Below, one piece after another: positions 33,574-42,620 of a stretch of DNA of 64,000 bases. The notes beneath the pieces are model-generated. The model saw only the letters and a list, made by a program, of their open reading frames with translations, searched no databases and was not told where the DNA came from. Source of the DNA: DATLZU01 sp051293835 (GTDB lineage: Bacteria; Nitrospirota; Nitrospiria; Nitrospirales; Nitrospiraceae); assembly GCA_051293835.1 (NCBI GenBank), contig JBPKMA010000007.1:1-64000 (forward strand), written 5' to 3'. The stretch's first letter is position 1. The number at the start of each line of letters is the position of its first letter. Both the position numbers and the translations under genes were made by a program.

Positions 33574-35022
33574 CTATTCCCCTTGAATCGGCACGTACAG
33601 CACCGTCCCTTGCCGGTTGATCAAGAGGAGGGTCACATCAGTAGGTCTGATCGGCTCGGCGAGTCGCTGAAATGTGGCGAAGTTGGGAAGGGGTTGTCGG
33701 TTCAGCTCGAGCAGCACATCACCGGGCATCAGGCCGGCTGCCTCCGCCAGGCTGCCTTCCTCGACGTCGGTCACAACCACGCCTGAATTGACGGTCAACC
33801 CCATCTGCCGCGCCAACGCAGGCGTGACTTCATCGACCAGGACTCCGGAGAGCGGATGGATGGCTGTTTCGACCGGCAGAGCCTGCGCGCGCTTGACGCG
33901 CTCGCGCGGCGCCTCCTGAATGATCAGTTCCGTCTGCGCTAGCTTGCCATCACGGATGACATCCAATCGATGCTTACTCCCGATCGGCGCCGCAGCGATC
34001 AAGTTGCGCAGGTGGCCGCTATCCATCACATCCTTGCCGTCGAAGCGCACCACCACATCGCCCCGGCGCAGGCCAGCCTTCTCCGCCGAACCTTTGGCCA
34101 TCAAATCGGTGATGATGGCCCCCTTCATGTCCGGCAGCTTGAAAATCTTGCCCAGCAACGGTGTCACATCCTGGGTGGAGGCACCGAGGAAGCCCCGGAC
34201 GACGCGGCCGGTCTTGAGCAGGCTCTGCATCGCCGCCCGCGCCATGTTGCTCGGAATGGCGAACCCCACGCCCACACTGCCGCCGGTCGGACTGGCGATG
34301 GCCGTGTTGATACCCACCAACTCGCCATGGATGTTGACCAGCGCGCCGCCGGAGTTGCCCGGATTGATCGGCGCATCGGTCTGGATGAAATCCTCGTAGT
34401 CGGCCACACCGACATCCGCCCGGCCCACCGCGCTCACAATCCCGAACGTTACCGTGCGGCTTAACCCCAACGGATTGCCGATGGCGAGCACGAAGTCTCC
34501 TACGGCCAGGGCCCCCGAATCGCCCCACGGCACTGTCGGCAAATTCGTCCCGCTGATCTTGACTACCGCCACATCGGTCTTCGGATCGGTGGCGACGACA
34601 CGGCCTTTGAATTGCCGTCGATCGGCCAGGATTACTTCGACGTCCACGGCGTCCGCCACCACATGGTTATTGGTGATGATGTACCCATCCGGCGAGACGA
34701 TCACGCCCGATCCATGCCCGTACTGCCGGCGCGACGGCGGTTCGCGAAAGAGTCCGAATGGCAGACCTTCGTCGCTGAAGGCTTGATCCCGCACGACGAC
34801 CGTGGAGGCAATGCTCACGACGGCCGGGATAACCTTGGCCGCCGTCGCTTTGACCTGCGCCTGCAGATCGAGGGCTCCGCCGACCGGGATCAACCGCCCA
34901 GCCGCGAAGGCCGGGTGCAGCTCCGAGCCGCCTCCCGCCATAAGCGCCAGCAGCGGGATACACTGCCACAGGACTCGTCGCACGGCCGCCGTGCATTCAG
35001 AAGGAAAGAGACGGACGCTCAT
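33574..35022 (-). CDS. HtrA/Deg-type periplasmic serine protease
   Basis: A 482-residue S1C protease. After a signal peptide it has the catalytic triad in order: His in ITNNHVVADA, Asp in PKTDVAVVKI and Ser in INPGNSGGALVNI. Two PDZ domains follow (about 275-370 and 385-475; RRGDVVVRFDGKDV and LMPGDVLLELNRQPL). It degrades or refolds misfolded envelope proteins. Unusually, its ATG overlaps the stop of a copper ATPase gene, which ties protein quality control to metal export. Confidence 0.93.
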   Translation of the reverse strand: MSVRLFPSECTAAVRRVLWQCIPLLALMAGGGSELHPAFAAGRLIPVGGALDLQAQVKATAAKVIPAVVSIASTVVVRDQAFSDEGLPFGLFREPPSRRQYGHGSGVIVSPDGYIITNNHVVADAVDVEVILADRRQFKGRVVATDPKTDVAVVKISGTNLPTVPWGDSGALAVGDFVLAIGNPLGLSRTVTFGIVSAVGRADVGVADYEDFIQTDAPINPGNSGGALVNIHGELVGINTAIASPTGGSVGVGFAIPSNMARAAMQSLLKTGRVVRGFLGASTQDVTPLLGKIFKLPDMKGAIITDLMAKGSAEKAGLRRGDVVVRFDGKDVMDSGHLRNLIAAAPIGSKHRLDVIRDGKLAQTELIIQEAPRERVKRAQALPVETAIHPLSGVLVDEVTPALARQMGLTVNSGVVVTDVEEGSLAEAAGLMPGDVLLELNRQPLPNFATFQRLAEPIRPTDVTLLLINRQGTVLYVPIQGE

Positions 35023-37685
35023 AACTCGACATGTCGCAGCCTCAACGCGTTGGAGATAACCGACACAGAGCTGAAGGTCATGGCCGCGCTGGCGATCATC
35101 GGGCTGAGCAACAGCCCCCAGATCGGATAGAGCACGCCGGCGGCGATGGGTACGCCGAGCGTGTTGTACAGAAACGCAAAGACCAGATTCTGCCGGATGT
35201 TGCGCATGGTCGCGCGACTGAGCCGCCTCGCGCGGACGATCCCACGGAGATCTCCTTTCACCAGGGTGATCCCGGCGCTCTGCATCGCCACATCCGTGCC
35301 CGTGCCCATCGCAATCCCAACATCAGCCTGGGCCAACGCCGGCGCATCGTTGACGCCGTCGCCAGCCATCGCGACGATGTGCTCTTCGGCCTGGAGCTGC
35401 TTCACGATCAGCCCCTTTTGATCCGGAAGCACCTCGGCCCTCACCTCATCGATACCCAATTGCCTGGCCACCGCTTCTGCGGTGGACCGATGATCGCCGG
35501 TCACCATAATGAGCCTGAGCCCCTCGGCATGCAGCAGCCTGATGGCTTCCTGCGTCGACGCCTTGATCGGATCGGCAACACCCAGTAAGCCGGCTGGTTT
35601 GCCGTCCACAGCGACGAACACGACGGTCTGCCCCTCGCAGCGCAACCGCTCCGCATCCGCTTCGAGCTCGCGCAGGTCTTCCTGCGCGAGCCCCACCTCC
35701 TGCCGCAAAAAGGGGAGCGTGCCCAAGGCGACGACCCGGCCATCCACAGTTCCCTTCACGCCTTTCCCGGTCATGGACCGGAACTCCTGAGCGGATGAGA
35801 GTACCAAGCCCCTGGTTTCGGCTTCCGCGACGATGGCCGCGGCCAACGGGTGCTCGCTGCCCCGTTCGAGCCCGGCGGCCAGCCGCAGCAGATCGATCTC
35901 ATGAATCCCTGGCACGGCCTTGATCGTCGTCAGTTTCGGTTTGCCCTCAGTGAGGGTACCGGTCTTGTCGAACATGAGGGTATCGACTTTCTCCAAAACT
36001 TCCAGCGCTTCCGCGTTCTTGATCAATACCCCGCCGGTCGCACCGCGTCCCGTGCCGACCATGATCGACATTGGCGTGGCTAATCCCAATGCGCAGGGGC
36101 AGGCGATGATCAGCACCGCCACGGCATTGACCAGGGCATGAGCCAGCCTGGGCTCAGGACCGAACCAGGCCCAGGCGAGCCCCGAGACAAGGGCGATCCC
36201 AACAACCAGCGGCACAAAATAGCCAGCCGCGACGTCCGCCAGTCGCTGGATCGGCGCGCGGCTGCGCTGCGCCTCGCTCACCATCCGCACAATCTGCGCC
36301 AGCAGCGTCTCCGCGCCGACCCGCTCGGCCCGCATGACAAAGGTGCCCGTACCGTTCACCGTCCCCGCTGTCACGCGATGGCCCTTGGCTTTTTCGACGG
36401 GGATTGGCTCTCCGGTGATCATCGATTCGTCCACCGCGCTAGCGCCTTCCACCACGATACCGTCCACCGGCACTTTCTCCCCAGGACGGACGCGCAGTCG
36501 ATCCCCTGGTTTCACCTGGTCCAGCGGAACATCTTCTTCCGTCCCATCGTCCCGAAGCCGGCGCGCGGTCTTGGGCGTCAACCCCAGAAGCGCCTTGATC
36601 GCACTGGTCGTCTGGCTGCGCGCCCGCAACTCCAGCACCTGACCCAGCAGAACCAGCACCGTGATGACGGCCGCCGCTTCGAAATAGACGGCAACCGAGC
36701 CGTCGGGCCGGCGGAACGAGGACGGCACCAGGCTAGGGAACAACGTCACGAACGCACTGTAGAGGTACGCGGTGCCGGTGCCCATCGCGATCAACGTGAA
36801 CATATTGAGGTGGCGGTTGATGACGGACTGCCATCCCCGCTCGAAAAAGGGCCATCCGGCCCAGAGCACGATTGGCGTAGCGAGAAGGAACTGTAGCCAA
36901 TCGAGGGCATCATTCGACAGGACTCGCTGAATCGGCTGCCCCGGAATCATGTCGGCCATCGCCAGGACCAACACCACCACCGCCGGTCCCAGACTGATCC
37001 AGAACCGGCGGGTCATGTCGGTCAGCTCGGGATTCGCTTCTTCTTCAAGCGACACTGTGCGCGACTCCAACGCCATCCCACACAGCGGACAGGTCCCTGG
37101 TTCGCCTTTGACGACCTCCGGATGCATTGGACAGACGTATTCAGTTGCGACGGCAAACGGCATGACCGTCGCCGGCTCCAGGGCCATGCCACACTTGGGA
37201 CAGGGGCCCGGCTTGTCCTGATGCACTTCCTGGTCCATCGGGCAGGTGTAGTCACGGGTCAGGCTACCGGCTGAAATCGGCGCACAAGACTCCGGTTTCG
37301 CACTCGGCTTGAGGTATTTGGCTGGGTCGGCTTGAAACTTGGTCAGGCAACCCTGGCAGCAGAAATAGTAGGTCTTGCCTTCGTGCACATGCGAGGCGGC
37401 GGCCGTTGCAGGCTGCACGGTCATCCCGCAGACCGGATCGACTTCCCCGGACGCGCCTTGAGCCGGCACGGTAGCAAACATCACCGGCAGCGTCTTCTTC
37501 ATCTTCTTCACAGAGGGCGCCTCAACCACTGTCAGCGGGATGGATTTCGCGTATGTCGCCGGATCGGCGCGGAAGGTCTCCAGACACCGCCGGCTGCAGA
37601 AATAATACGTCGCGCCCCGGTATTCGTAGCCCCCCGCCGCCGCTTCGGGCTCCACCGTCATGCCGCAGATCGGATCAACGGCCAT
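35019..37685 (-). CDS. copA: Copper-type P1B ATPase with two YHS and two heavy-metal-binding domains
   Basis: An 888-residue pump. The N-terminus has two YHS domains (VDPICGMTVEPEAA with FCSRRCLETF; VDPVCGMTVQP with FCCQGCLTKF), then two short YTCPM-type metal-binding domains (YTCPMDQEV..CPKCGM; YVCPMHPEV..CPLCGM). The ATPase core has CPC in the transport helix (IIACPCALGLATPMSI), the phosphorylation site DKTGTLTEGKP, SEHPLAAAIV and GDGVNDAPALAQADVGIAMG. CPC is typical of Cu(I) pumps. No classical CxxC HMA domain is present. It is co-translated with the HtrA gene. Confidence 0.92.
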   Translation of the reverse strand: MAVDPICGMTVEPEAAAGGYEYRGATYYFCSRRCLETFRADPATYAKSIPLTVVEAPSVKKMKKTLPVMFATVPAQGASGEVDPVCGMTVQPATAAASHVHEGKTYYFCCQGCLTKFQADPAKYLKPSAKPESCAPISAGSLTRDYTCPMDQEVHQDKPGPCPKCGMALEPATVMPFAVATEYVCPMHPEVVKGEPGTCPLCGMALESRTVSLEEEANPELTDMTRRFWISLGPAVVVLVLAMADMIPGQPIQRVLSNDALDWLQFLLATPIVLWAGWPFFERGWQSVINRHLNMFTLIAMGTGTAYLYSAFVTLFPSLVPSSFRRPDGSVAVYFEAAAVITVLVLLGQVLELRARSQTTSAIKALLGLTPKTARRLRDDGTEEDVPLDQVKPGDRLRVRPGEKVPVDGIVVEGASAVDESMITGEPIPVEKAKGHRVTAGTVNGTGTFVMRAERVGAETLLAQIVRMVSEAQRSRAPIQRLADVAAGYFVPLVVGIALVSGLAWAWFGPEPRLAHALVNAVAVLIIACPCALGLATPMSIMVGTGRGATGGVLIKNAEALEVLEKVDTLMFDKTGTLTEGKPKLTTIKAVPGIHEIDLLRLAAGLERGSEHPLAAAIVAEAETRGLVLSSAQEFRSMTGKGVKGTVDGRVVALGTLPFLRQEVGLAQEDLRELEADAERLRCEGQTVVFVAVDGKPAGLLGVADPIKASTQEAIRLLHAEGLRLIMVTGDHRSTAEAVARQLGIDEVRAEVLPDQKGLIVKQLQAEEHIVAMAGDGVNDAPALAQADVGIAMGTGTDVAMQSAGITLVKGDLRGIVRARRLSRATMRNIRQNLVFAFLYNTLGVPIAAGVLYPIWGLLLSPMIASAAMTFSSVSVISNALRLRHVEL

Positions 37686-37732
37686 CGGTTCATCCTCTTG
37701 CCCGCGATGTGTCCCATGTCACATATGAGGAG

Positions 37733-38380
37733 TTAGCGCTTTTTATCCGCATCCAGAATGCTTTGGATGATCGTCTTCAGATTCTCAGGATCGATCTGCT
37801 CCACCTTGATGTGGCCGTCTAAGAGGATGGTGGGCGTCTGCTGCACTTTGATGCGCTCGCCCCATTTTCTCCCCTCTTCAAATGCTCTCGCCGGTTTGCC
37901 GCTGGCTAGACCGGCTTCGAACGCAACCGGATCGAGCCCCACTTCCCTGACCAATTTCTCTCGAATCAGACGATCGAAGATGTGCACGCGGTCCTGGTGA
38001 ATGGCACGGAAAATCGCCCGCTTCATCTCATTGCCTTTGCCCATGCTCTTGGCCTGTTCATACATGTCGAACACAGTCGGGAGTTTGCCTTGAATGACCG
38101 GAAAGCCCACCATGGTCACTTCCAACTTGCTACCGAATTCCTTCTCCAAAATCGGCAACCCTTCCGCGTCGAACCGATGGCAATGAGGGCAATAGAAATC
38201 CAGGAATTCCACCAACTTCACCTTGCCCGGCGTGTGGGTGGAGGGCTCGTTCAACTCTTCGTACTTTCCTTTCAACTGAAGTGTGCCGGCCGCGCTGAGG
38301 GAAGGCGCCCCGCCCCACACCAGCACTACCAGAAGCAGCCAGACCATTATCAGCCAAGAGGCGTGTCGTCGATCCGTCAT
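37733..38380 (-). CDS. DsbA-like periplasmic thiol:disulfide oxidoreductase
   Basis: A protein of 215 residues from the ATG at 38380 (AAAGGAGT upstream). It has a signal/anchor helix (SWLIMVWLLLVVLVWGGAP), the active site EFLDFYCPHCHRFDAEG, a helical insertion, and the cis-proline segment VQQTPTILLDG. CPHC is the DsbA motif. It probably oxidises or isomerises Cys in exported proteins, and there are many such proteins in the following 20 kb. It lies just upstream of the copper ATPase on the same strand. Confidence 0.88.
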   Translation of the reverse strand: MTDRRHASWLIMVWLLLVVLVWGGAPSLSAAGTLQLKGKYEELNEPSTHTPGKVKLVEFLDFYCPHCHRFDAEGLPILEKEFGSKLEVTMVGFPVIQGKLPTVFDMYEQAKSMGKGNEMKRAIFRAIHQDRVHIFDRLIREKLVREVGLDPVAFEAGLASGKPARAFEEGRKWGERIKVQQTPTILLDGHIKVEQIDPENLKTIIQSILDADKKR

Positions 38381-38480
38381 TTCGTCACTCCTTTTTTGGG
38401 GTACGCGTTTCAACGTGGCTATTAATTATAATTCATGCGACAGCGCAGCGTTTGCTTGTTATTTAGTTTATAATGGGCGT

Positions 38481-39023
38481 ATGCGAGACAGGTTCGCGTG
38501 GCCAGTTCTGTGGCTCCTCCTGCCGGCGCTCCTTTCCGGATGCGCAACCACCACCCCTGAGCCGTATGCCGATCAAGCGGAACGCACGTCGTTCATCGAA
38601 ATCAAGGCCTCTCCGGAATCGCACAAAGGCCGGGTGGTCATGTTGGGCGGAGAAGTGTTGGCGGCGAAACGGCTCAAAGAGGGAACGAGAATCGAAGTGT
38701 TGCAGCTTCCGCTCAACGGATCCAACGAGCCGGAAACCGACCTGACCAAGTCACAAGGGCGATTCGCGGCGATTCAGCGGGATTTCCTTGACCCTGCAAC
38801 CGTGCCTCCGGGAACGCGGGTGACGATCACGGGTGAGGTGATCGGCTCCATCACATTGCCGTTGGATGAGACGGAATACACCTATCCGGTACTGGAAATC
38901 AAGAAGTTGAAAGTCTGGCCCAGGAGCGTGGGTGGTCCTGCCCGCATTAGACCGTACTACGGCCCCTATTGGGGACCGCCTTACTGGGGACCATACTATT
39001 GGGGGCGATATCCCTACTGGTGA
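38481..39023 (+). CDS. Slp-family outer-membrane lipoprotein
   Basis: A 180-residue lipoprotein with lipobox LPALLSGCATT. The body (HKGRVVMLGGEVLAAKRLKE, GTRIEVLQLPL, TRVTITGEVIGS) matches the Slp (starvation/stress lipoprotein) family. The tail is a Tyr/Pro/Gly-rich repeat of YWGP units. A TATAAT lies 6 bases before the ATG, so the transcript may be nearly leaderless. It is the only plus-strand gene between 28.6 and 61 kb. Confidence 0.82.
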   Translation: MRDRFAWPVLWLLLPALLSGCATTTPEPYADQAERTSFIEIKASPESHKGRVVMLGGEVLAAKRLKEGTRIEVLQLPLNGSNEPETDLTKSQGRFAAIQRDFLDPATVPPGTRVTITGEVIGSITLPLDETEYTYPVLEIKKLKVWPRSVGGPARIRPYYGPYWGPPYWGPYYWGRYPYW

Positions 39024-39114
39024 AATGAAGCAAAAAGCGCCCCACGCGGAGGCGCATCCGCCATGGCCGCGCAGGGCGCCCTCTGTCTCGTTGCGTCTTG
39101 ACTGCAAGAAAGAA

Positions 39115-39597
39115 TTAGCGAAGGATGACGAGCTTGCCTCCGGCCTCGTTCGGGTACAGATGGTCCTTATAGGCGAAGGTACTCCCGGATGTAGCGTACA
39201 ACAAGTCGCTTGTCGGAATCCCGATGTACTTCGTCTCACCGGGCTTCAACACCAACTGCGCTCTCAAGACCGTCGGCGCCTCAAACGCTGCATCGGCTGT
39301 CATCAAGAATCCTCGGTCGACGGTGGACTTGTTTGTCACTTTGATGACGACTGGGCGCCCCGCCCGCGTTTTCATGTCCAAGACCACCGTGGGGGGATAA
39401 ATGATCTTCAAATTGCCCAAGTCAGCCGTATAGAGCTCGAGGTCGACTGGCAATTCCTTAAAGGGTTGGCCAACAACCGACCCTGTCTCGAGATCACCGA
39501 TTTCAACTCCGCCGGCCTGATGGGCAATCCCCAGCGCAGGTGTCAAACCGACGGCCAGGACGACTAAGAAGAACTTGAATACGATGACCCTCCACAT
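39115..39597 (-). CDS. Periplasmic cupredoxin-like protein
   Basis: A 160-residue secreted protein. The signal peptide is VFKFFLVVLAVGLTPALG. The mature domain has strands resembling a cupredoxin (RPVVIKVTNKSTVDRGFLMT, LVLKPGETKYIGIPTSDLLY, GSTFAYKDHLYPNEAGGKLV), but the usual His/Cys copper ligands are not evident. Possible role in metal handling by context only. Last gene of the long minus-strand block. Confidence 0.55.
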   Translation of the reverse strand: MWRVIVFKFFLVVLAVGLTPALGIAHQAGGVEIGDLETGSVVGQPFKELPVDLELYTADLGNLKIIYPPTVVLDMKTRAGRPVVIKVTNKSTVDRGFLMTADAAFEAPTVLRAQLVLKPGETKYIGIPTSDLLYATSGSTFAYKDHLYPNEAGGKLVILR

Positions 39598-39613
39598 GGA
39601 ATGACCTCCTTCG

Positions 39614-39952
39614 TTAGAGTGTTGACTGCTGGGACGACGAGGTACAGGGCGGCAGGTCAGTTTGTTCCAGAATTTGTCCTCCGATGACCTGCTCCCCGAC
39701 GATCAGCAACAACACCTGCATGCGTTTCGTGTTCTCCCGAAACTTGCCGCTGGCGACAGCGAGAACCTCGCGCGATCCGTCACTATGCTGTTCGTCGGAT
39801 TCGACGCTCACATGGTAGAAGTCGAACCCCTCGAACTCCTTATTGAAGACCTGCGCGCGCAGGAGCCGGATCAGAGTGTCATCCGCAGCCAACACAGGAG
39901 CTACCCCAGCCAGCAAGAGCACAACGACGGAAAGGACAAGCCAGCGACTCAT
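39614..39952 (-). CDS. Small secreted protein of unknown function
   Basis: A 112-residue protein with a clear signal peptide (WLVLSVVVLLLAGVAPVLA). The mature part, beginning ADDTLIRLLRAQVFNKEFEG, carries VSVESDEQHSDGSREVLAVA and MQVLLLIVGEQVIGGQ. No family recognised. It precedes the cupredoxin-like gene by 16 bases, so they probably share a transcript. Confidence 0.65.
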   Translation of the reverse strand: MSRWLVLSVVVLLLAGVAPVLAADDTLIRLLRAQVFNKEFEGFDFYHVSVESDEQHSDGSREVLAVASGKFRENTKRMQVLLLIVGEQVIGGQILEQTDLPPCTSSSQQSTL

Positions 39953-40077
39953 GGCATTTCTCCTCAGCGCGGCATGATTATAAGATCTTCTCTTCTACTG
40001 TCTACTCATAGATGCCAACACTTGCTACAGGCACCAACCCTTCCCGACGGAGGTCATCTCCGGAAAAGACGTACGGC

Positions 40078-40380
40078 TCACTTGCCCTTCTTCGGCTTGG
40101 CCTGTCCGGCCTGCTCCGCATGGCTTAGGGATTCTTCGGCATGCTTGACCGCTTCCTTGGCATGCTCAAGGGCTTCCTTCGCATGCGGATCGTTGCTGCC
40201 CTTCACCGCTTCTTCCAAATGCTTGATGGCCTCCTTCTCATGCTGGATACCCTCCTTCGCATGTTTGATGGTTTCCTGTGTGTGGTTATTTCTTTCACCA
40301 GCCATTGCCACGACGGCCGGCAACCAGGCAAGAAAGCCGACAACGGCCAATCCCCACAGAGCTTGTTGCACGCGTCCCAT
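40078..40380 (-). CDS. smbP: Small metal-binding protein SmbP
   Basis: A 100-residue periplasmic protein from ATG 40380 (AGGAGG upstream). The signal peptide (LWGLAVVGFLAWLPAVVAMA) is followed by heptad-like repeats with regularly spaced His: HAKEGIQHEKEAIKHLEEAV, HAKEALEHAKEAVKHAEESL, SHAEQA. This is the pattern of Nitrosomonas europaea SmbP, a helical-bundle protein that binds copper and other divalent metals. It would buffer metal in the periplasm. Confidence 0.85.
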   Translation of the reverse strand: MGRVQQALWGLAVVGFLAWLPAVVAMAGERNNHTQETIKHAKEGIQHEKEAIKHLEEAVKGSNDPHAKEALEHAKEAVKHAEESLSHAEQAGQAKPKKGK

Positions 40381-40439
40381 AACTCCTCCTTTTCTTTTCG
40401 ATGAAACAAACGCCCTATACCCACCCATTCACTGCCAAG

Positions 40440-40898
40440 CCCGGCGCACGACAAATCAGCATTCTCAAGCCGGACCCATACGCTCATCCACGCTTCCCGA
40501 TCCCGAATTGTCCGTTCGGAGAAGCTGAGCGCCGCATATTTCTTCATGACAAACACATCCATCCCACGGTCGCCTAGAACTTCCATCACGAACTGCGTGC
40601 CGACTGGAAAGGGCCTCTCGTCGGAGGTCCGTACACCCTTAGGACACACATAAAAGGTGATCGTTCCCGGTCCAGTCCGTTGCGGCACCTCAAGGCTGGG
40701 CCAAGCTCGGTAGTTCGGCATGTGTTCGATCGTTGTCGCCACGATCGCGTGATGATGTTGCATTTCTTCCATTGCGATCACTAGCAACCGGATCACCGTC
40801 ACAGCCAGATCAGCGGAGGATACTCTCCCCCCTCTCTCAAACCACGAAACCTCTTCATTGCTCCCCGCCGACGCTTCGGCTTGCATCGGATTCCTCAT
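40440..40898 (-). pseudogene. Degraded cytochrome P460-like fragment
   Basis: The sequence YRAWPSLEVPQRTGPGTITF, then FPVGTQFVMEVLGDRGMDVF and DREAWMSVWVRLENADLS resembles the N-terminal and middle part of P460-family proteins. The haem motif CxxCH is absent and the frame runs on into the SmbP gene, so the C-terminus has been lost. The N-terminus shows no signal peptide. Compare the intact gene at 41669-42220. Confidence 0.4.
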
Positions 40899-40985
40899 AG
40901 TGACGATACCTCATTCTCTACCCAACATGATCGCGATCCGCCATGCGTGTTCGCCAGTTCTCTTGAGGCCGTCTTGATCACTCCT

Positions 40986-41207
40986 TTAATGGCTTGACGG
41001 TGCCGGCTTCAGGATCCATTTAATAAAGCCCGTGAAATCCGTGAATCGCCCCATCCTCTTCGCAACTACCATATGCGCCACGGCACAGCCCACGCTGGAA
41101 TGGTCCACGTCTGCGAGGGACTGTGCCATCGCCGCTTGTGACGGAACAGCAGCGAACAGAACCACGGCTATCAGCACGATCGCTCGCAACACGGAGACAG
41201 ATGGCAT
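40986..41207 (-). CDS. Small secreted protein of unknown function
   Basis: A 73-residue protein from ATG 41207 with AGGAGG about 10 bases upstream. The signal peptide is SVLRAIVLIAVVLFAAVPSQ. The mature part DVDHSSVGCAVAHMVVAKRM holds one Cys between His residues. A repeated hairpin element lies 57-111 bases upstream. Function unknown. Confidence 0.55.
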   Translation of the reverse strand: MPSVSVLRAIVLIAVVLFAAVPSQAAMAQSLADVDHSSVGCAVAHMVVAKRMGRFTDFTGFIKWILKPAPSSH

Positions 41208-41263
41208 AGCTGCTCCCCTCCTTCCCCCAGGAATTAAAGCCGGGGCGACGGCGCAGGAGGTGC

Positions 41264-41318
41264 CCACCTTCGCCCCGGACCGGTCCAAGCCAAGGAAGCT
41301 ACCCTCCACTCGGACCAG
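41264..41318 (-). repeat. Repeated hairpin element, copy A
   Basis: On the minus strand, GGTCCGAG (41316-41309) pairs with CTTGGACC (41289-41282) around a loop containing CTTCCTTGG. The same element occurs at 43034-43092. It lies between the HTH gene and the small secreted-protein gene. Confidence 0.5.
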
Positions 41319-41338
41319 GTGTTCACTGCTTCTCTCAG

Positions 41339-41530
41339 TCATCGCGTTCGCGCAGGTGCCCGACGTCCGGCCTCATCAGCCGACGCCAGATAGCTCCGTG
41401 AAGTTCCACCTCCCCGGGTCAGGTGGAACGATTCGATGCGCGCCGATTCAAGCCGCCCTTCCTTCACCCACCGATAGATCGTCCCTCGGCTGGCGTTGAG
41501 GGCCTGCGCCGCCTCGCCCACCCGCATCAA
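41339..41530 (-). CDS. Excisionase/MerR-type helix-turn-helix protein
   Basis: A 63-residue protein. MRVGEAAQALNASRGTIYRW with VKEGRLESARI is the winged HTH of the excisionase family. A paralogue at 51366-51656 has the same core (VTEAAEFLRVSRWTIYRWVA). No integrase lies nearby, so a transcription-factor role for the surrounding metal genes is more likely than excision. Confidence 0.7.
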   Translation of the reverse strand: MMRVGEAAQALNASRGTIYRWVKEGRLESARIESFHLTRGGGTSRSYLASADEAGRRAPARTR

Positions 41531-41570
41531 CTCTTAGTCCATCCCTCCACCTCCCACGCCGACAGGCTCA

Positions 41571-41598
41571 CAGGGAGCGGCCATTCGGCCGCTCCCTG
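41571..41598 (-). terminator. Perfect GC-rich hairpin after the P460 gene
   Basis: CAGGGAGCGGCC (41571-41582), loop ATTC, and the exact complement (41587-41598). It lies 70 bases past the P460 stop. There is no T run, so termination is uncertain. A hairpin with the same GGGAGCGG core follows the P460 pseudogene at 48838. Confidence 0.5.
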
Positions 41599-41668
41599 GC
41601 CAGAACCCGTGTAAGGAGGCAGGCCGAACACGGGCTCCATTGGAGACGCCATCGGGCAAGGACAGCGC

Positions 41669-42220
41669 CTACTTGCCATGATGCTGCTGCTCGAAATATT
41701 CGTCGTAGCGATGCACGAAGTCTTTCTGGGCTAGCGGCGCGTGGCACGCGCGGCACTTGGTGAAATCCTCGGCCAGCGCCTTGCTGTCCGGACCATAGGC
41801 TGAGAAGACCCAGGCGCCGTTCTTCAAATTGTCCGGAACGTCTGCGCCCCATCCCTTGTCCTTGCCCATCACGAACACCTTGGCCAGGTTCCCCTTGACC
41901 AGTTTGCCATCCGCACCAGTCACGAGCTTGTCTCCGTCTGCTTTGGCCTCGTACAGCTCCATAACAAACAGCGTCCCGTCCGGAAACGGCTGGCCGTGCT
42001 GGGCCTTGGCGCCGATCGGATTGATGTAGATCTCTCGAACCTGTTTCACATCCGGTCGTTGGATGTCGGCCAGGAACTTCGGCCAACCTTTGTAGTCCGG
42101 CAACGGCAACTCGCCGTCCTTCGGCGCGCTGCCGGCAGTGACGGCTGCAGCCAACGTGAGCGCTATCCCGGTCGTCGCCGCACCAGAAAGGGTCATGAAT
42201 GCGCTTCTCTTGCTCCTCAT
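41669..42220 (-). CDS. Cytochrome P460 family protein
   Basis: A 183-residue periplasmic haem protein from ATG 42220 (AAGGGGG upstream). After the signal peptide come SAPKDGELPLPDYKGWPKFL, INPIGAKAQHGQPFPDGTLF and the haem c motif TKCRACHAPL near the C-terminus. P460 cytochromes carry a Lys-cross-linked haem and oxidise hydroxylamine or related nitrogen compounds; cytochrome c'-beta relatives bind NO. The cross-linking Lys cannot be assigned here with certainty. It follows two HMA-like genes and precedes an HTH gene. Confidence 0.82.
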   Translation of the reverse strand: MRSKRSAFMTLSGAATTGIALTLAAAVTAGSAPKDGELPLPDYKGWPKFLADIQRPDVKQVREIYINPIGAKAQHGQPFPDGTLFVMELYEAKADGDKLVTGADGKLVKGNLAKVFVMGKDKGWGADVPDNLKNGAWVFSAYGPDSKALAEDFTKCRACHAPLAQKDFVHRYDEYFEQQHHGK

Positions 42221-42285
42221 CTTCCCCCTTTTCCCCCTTTCCTTGCTTGTCATAGTCTGGTCACCCCAGCTTTGTGTCCGCCTGG

Positions 42286-42594
42286 TTATTTCATCGCCTC
42301 GGCCGTGCAATACCATTCGATGCCCATCTTCTTGCCCTTGACGGTCTTGACCGCGGCAATGAGGACCGTTGGCTGCACGGTCCCGTCATGGGTCACGATG
42401 ACATGGCCTTTCATTGATTTGAGATCCACTCCTTTCACGCCTTTCACCGCTGTCAGCGCATCGGTCAGCTCCTTCGGATACAATTCGCAGAACTTGCCAC
42501 CCAGCATCATCATGATCTTGTGCTCCGCCGCCTGAACGAGCTGCCCATTCCAGCTCAGTGCTAGCGCCAAGAGCCCTGCGCGGATCATCCACAT
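42286..42594 (-). CDS. Periplasmic HMA-like protein with a single-Cys motif (1)
   Basis: A 102-residue secreted protein from ATG 42594 (GGAAAGGAGG upstream). The signal is MIRAGLLALALSWNGQLVQA. The mature domain has the beta-alpha-beta pattern of heavy-metal-associated domains (FCELYPKELTDALTAVKGVK, DLKSMKGHVIVTHDGT), with a single Cys in KFCEL instead of CxxC, plus a Cys near the C-terminus. It may bind copper in the periplasm. Confidence 0.6.
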   Translation of the reverse strand: MWMIRAGLLALALSWNGQLVQAAEHKIMMMLGGKFCELYPKELTDALTAVKGVKGVDLKSMKGHVIVTHDGTVQPTVLIAAVKTVKGKKMGIEWYCTAEAMK

Positions 42595-42620
42595 TGAATC
42601 CTCCTTTCCCGCTCTCAACC

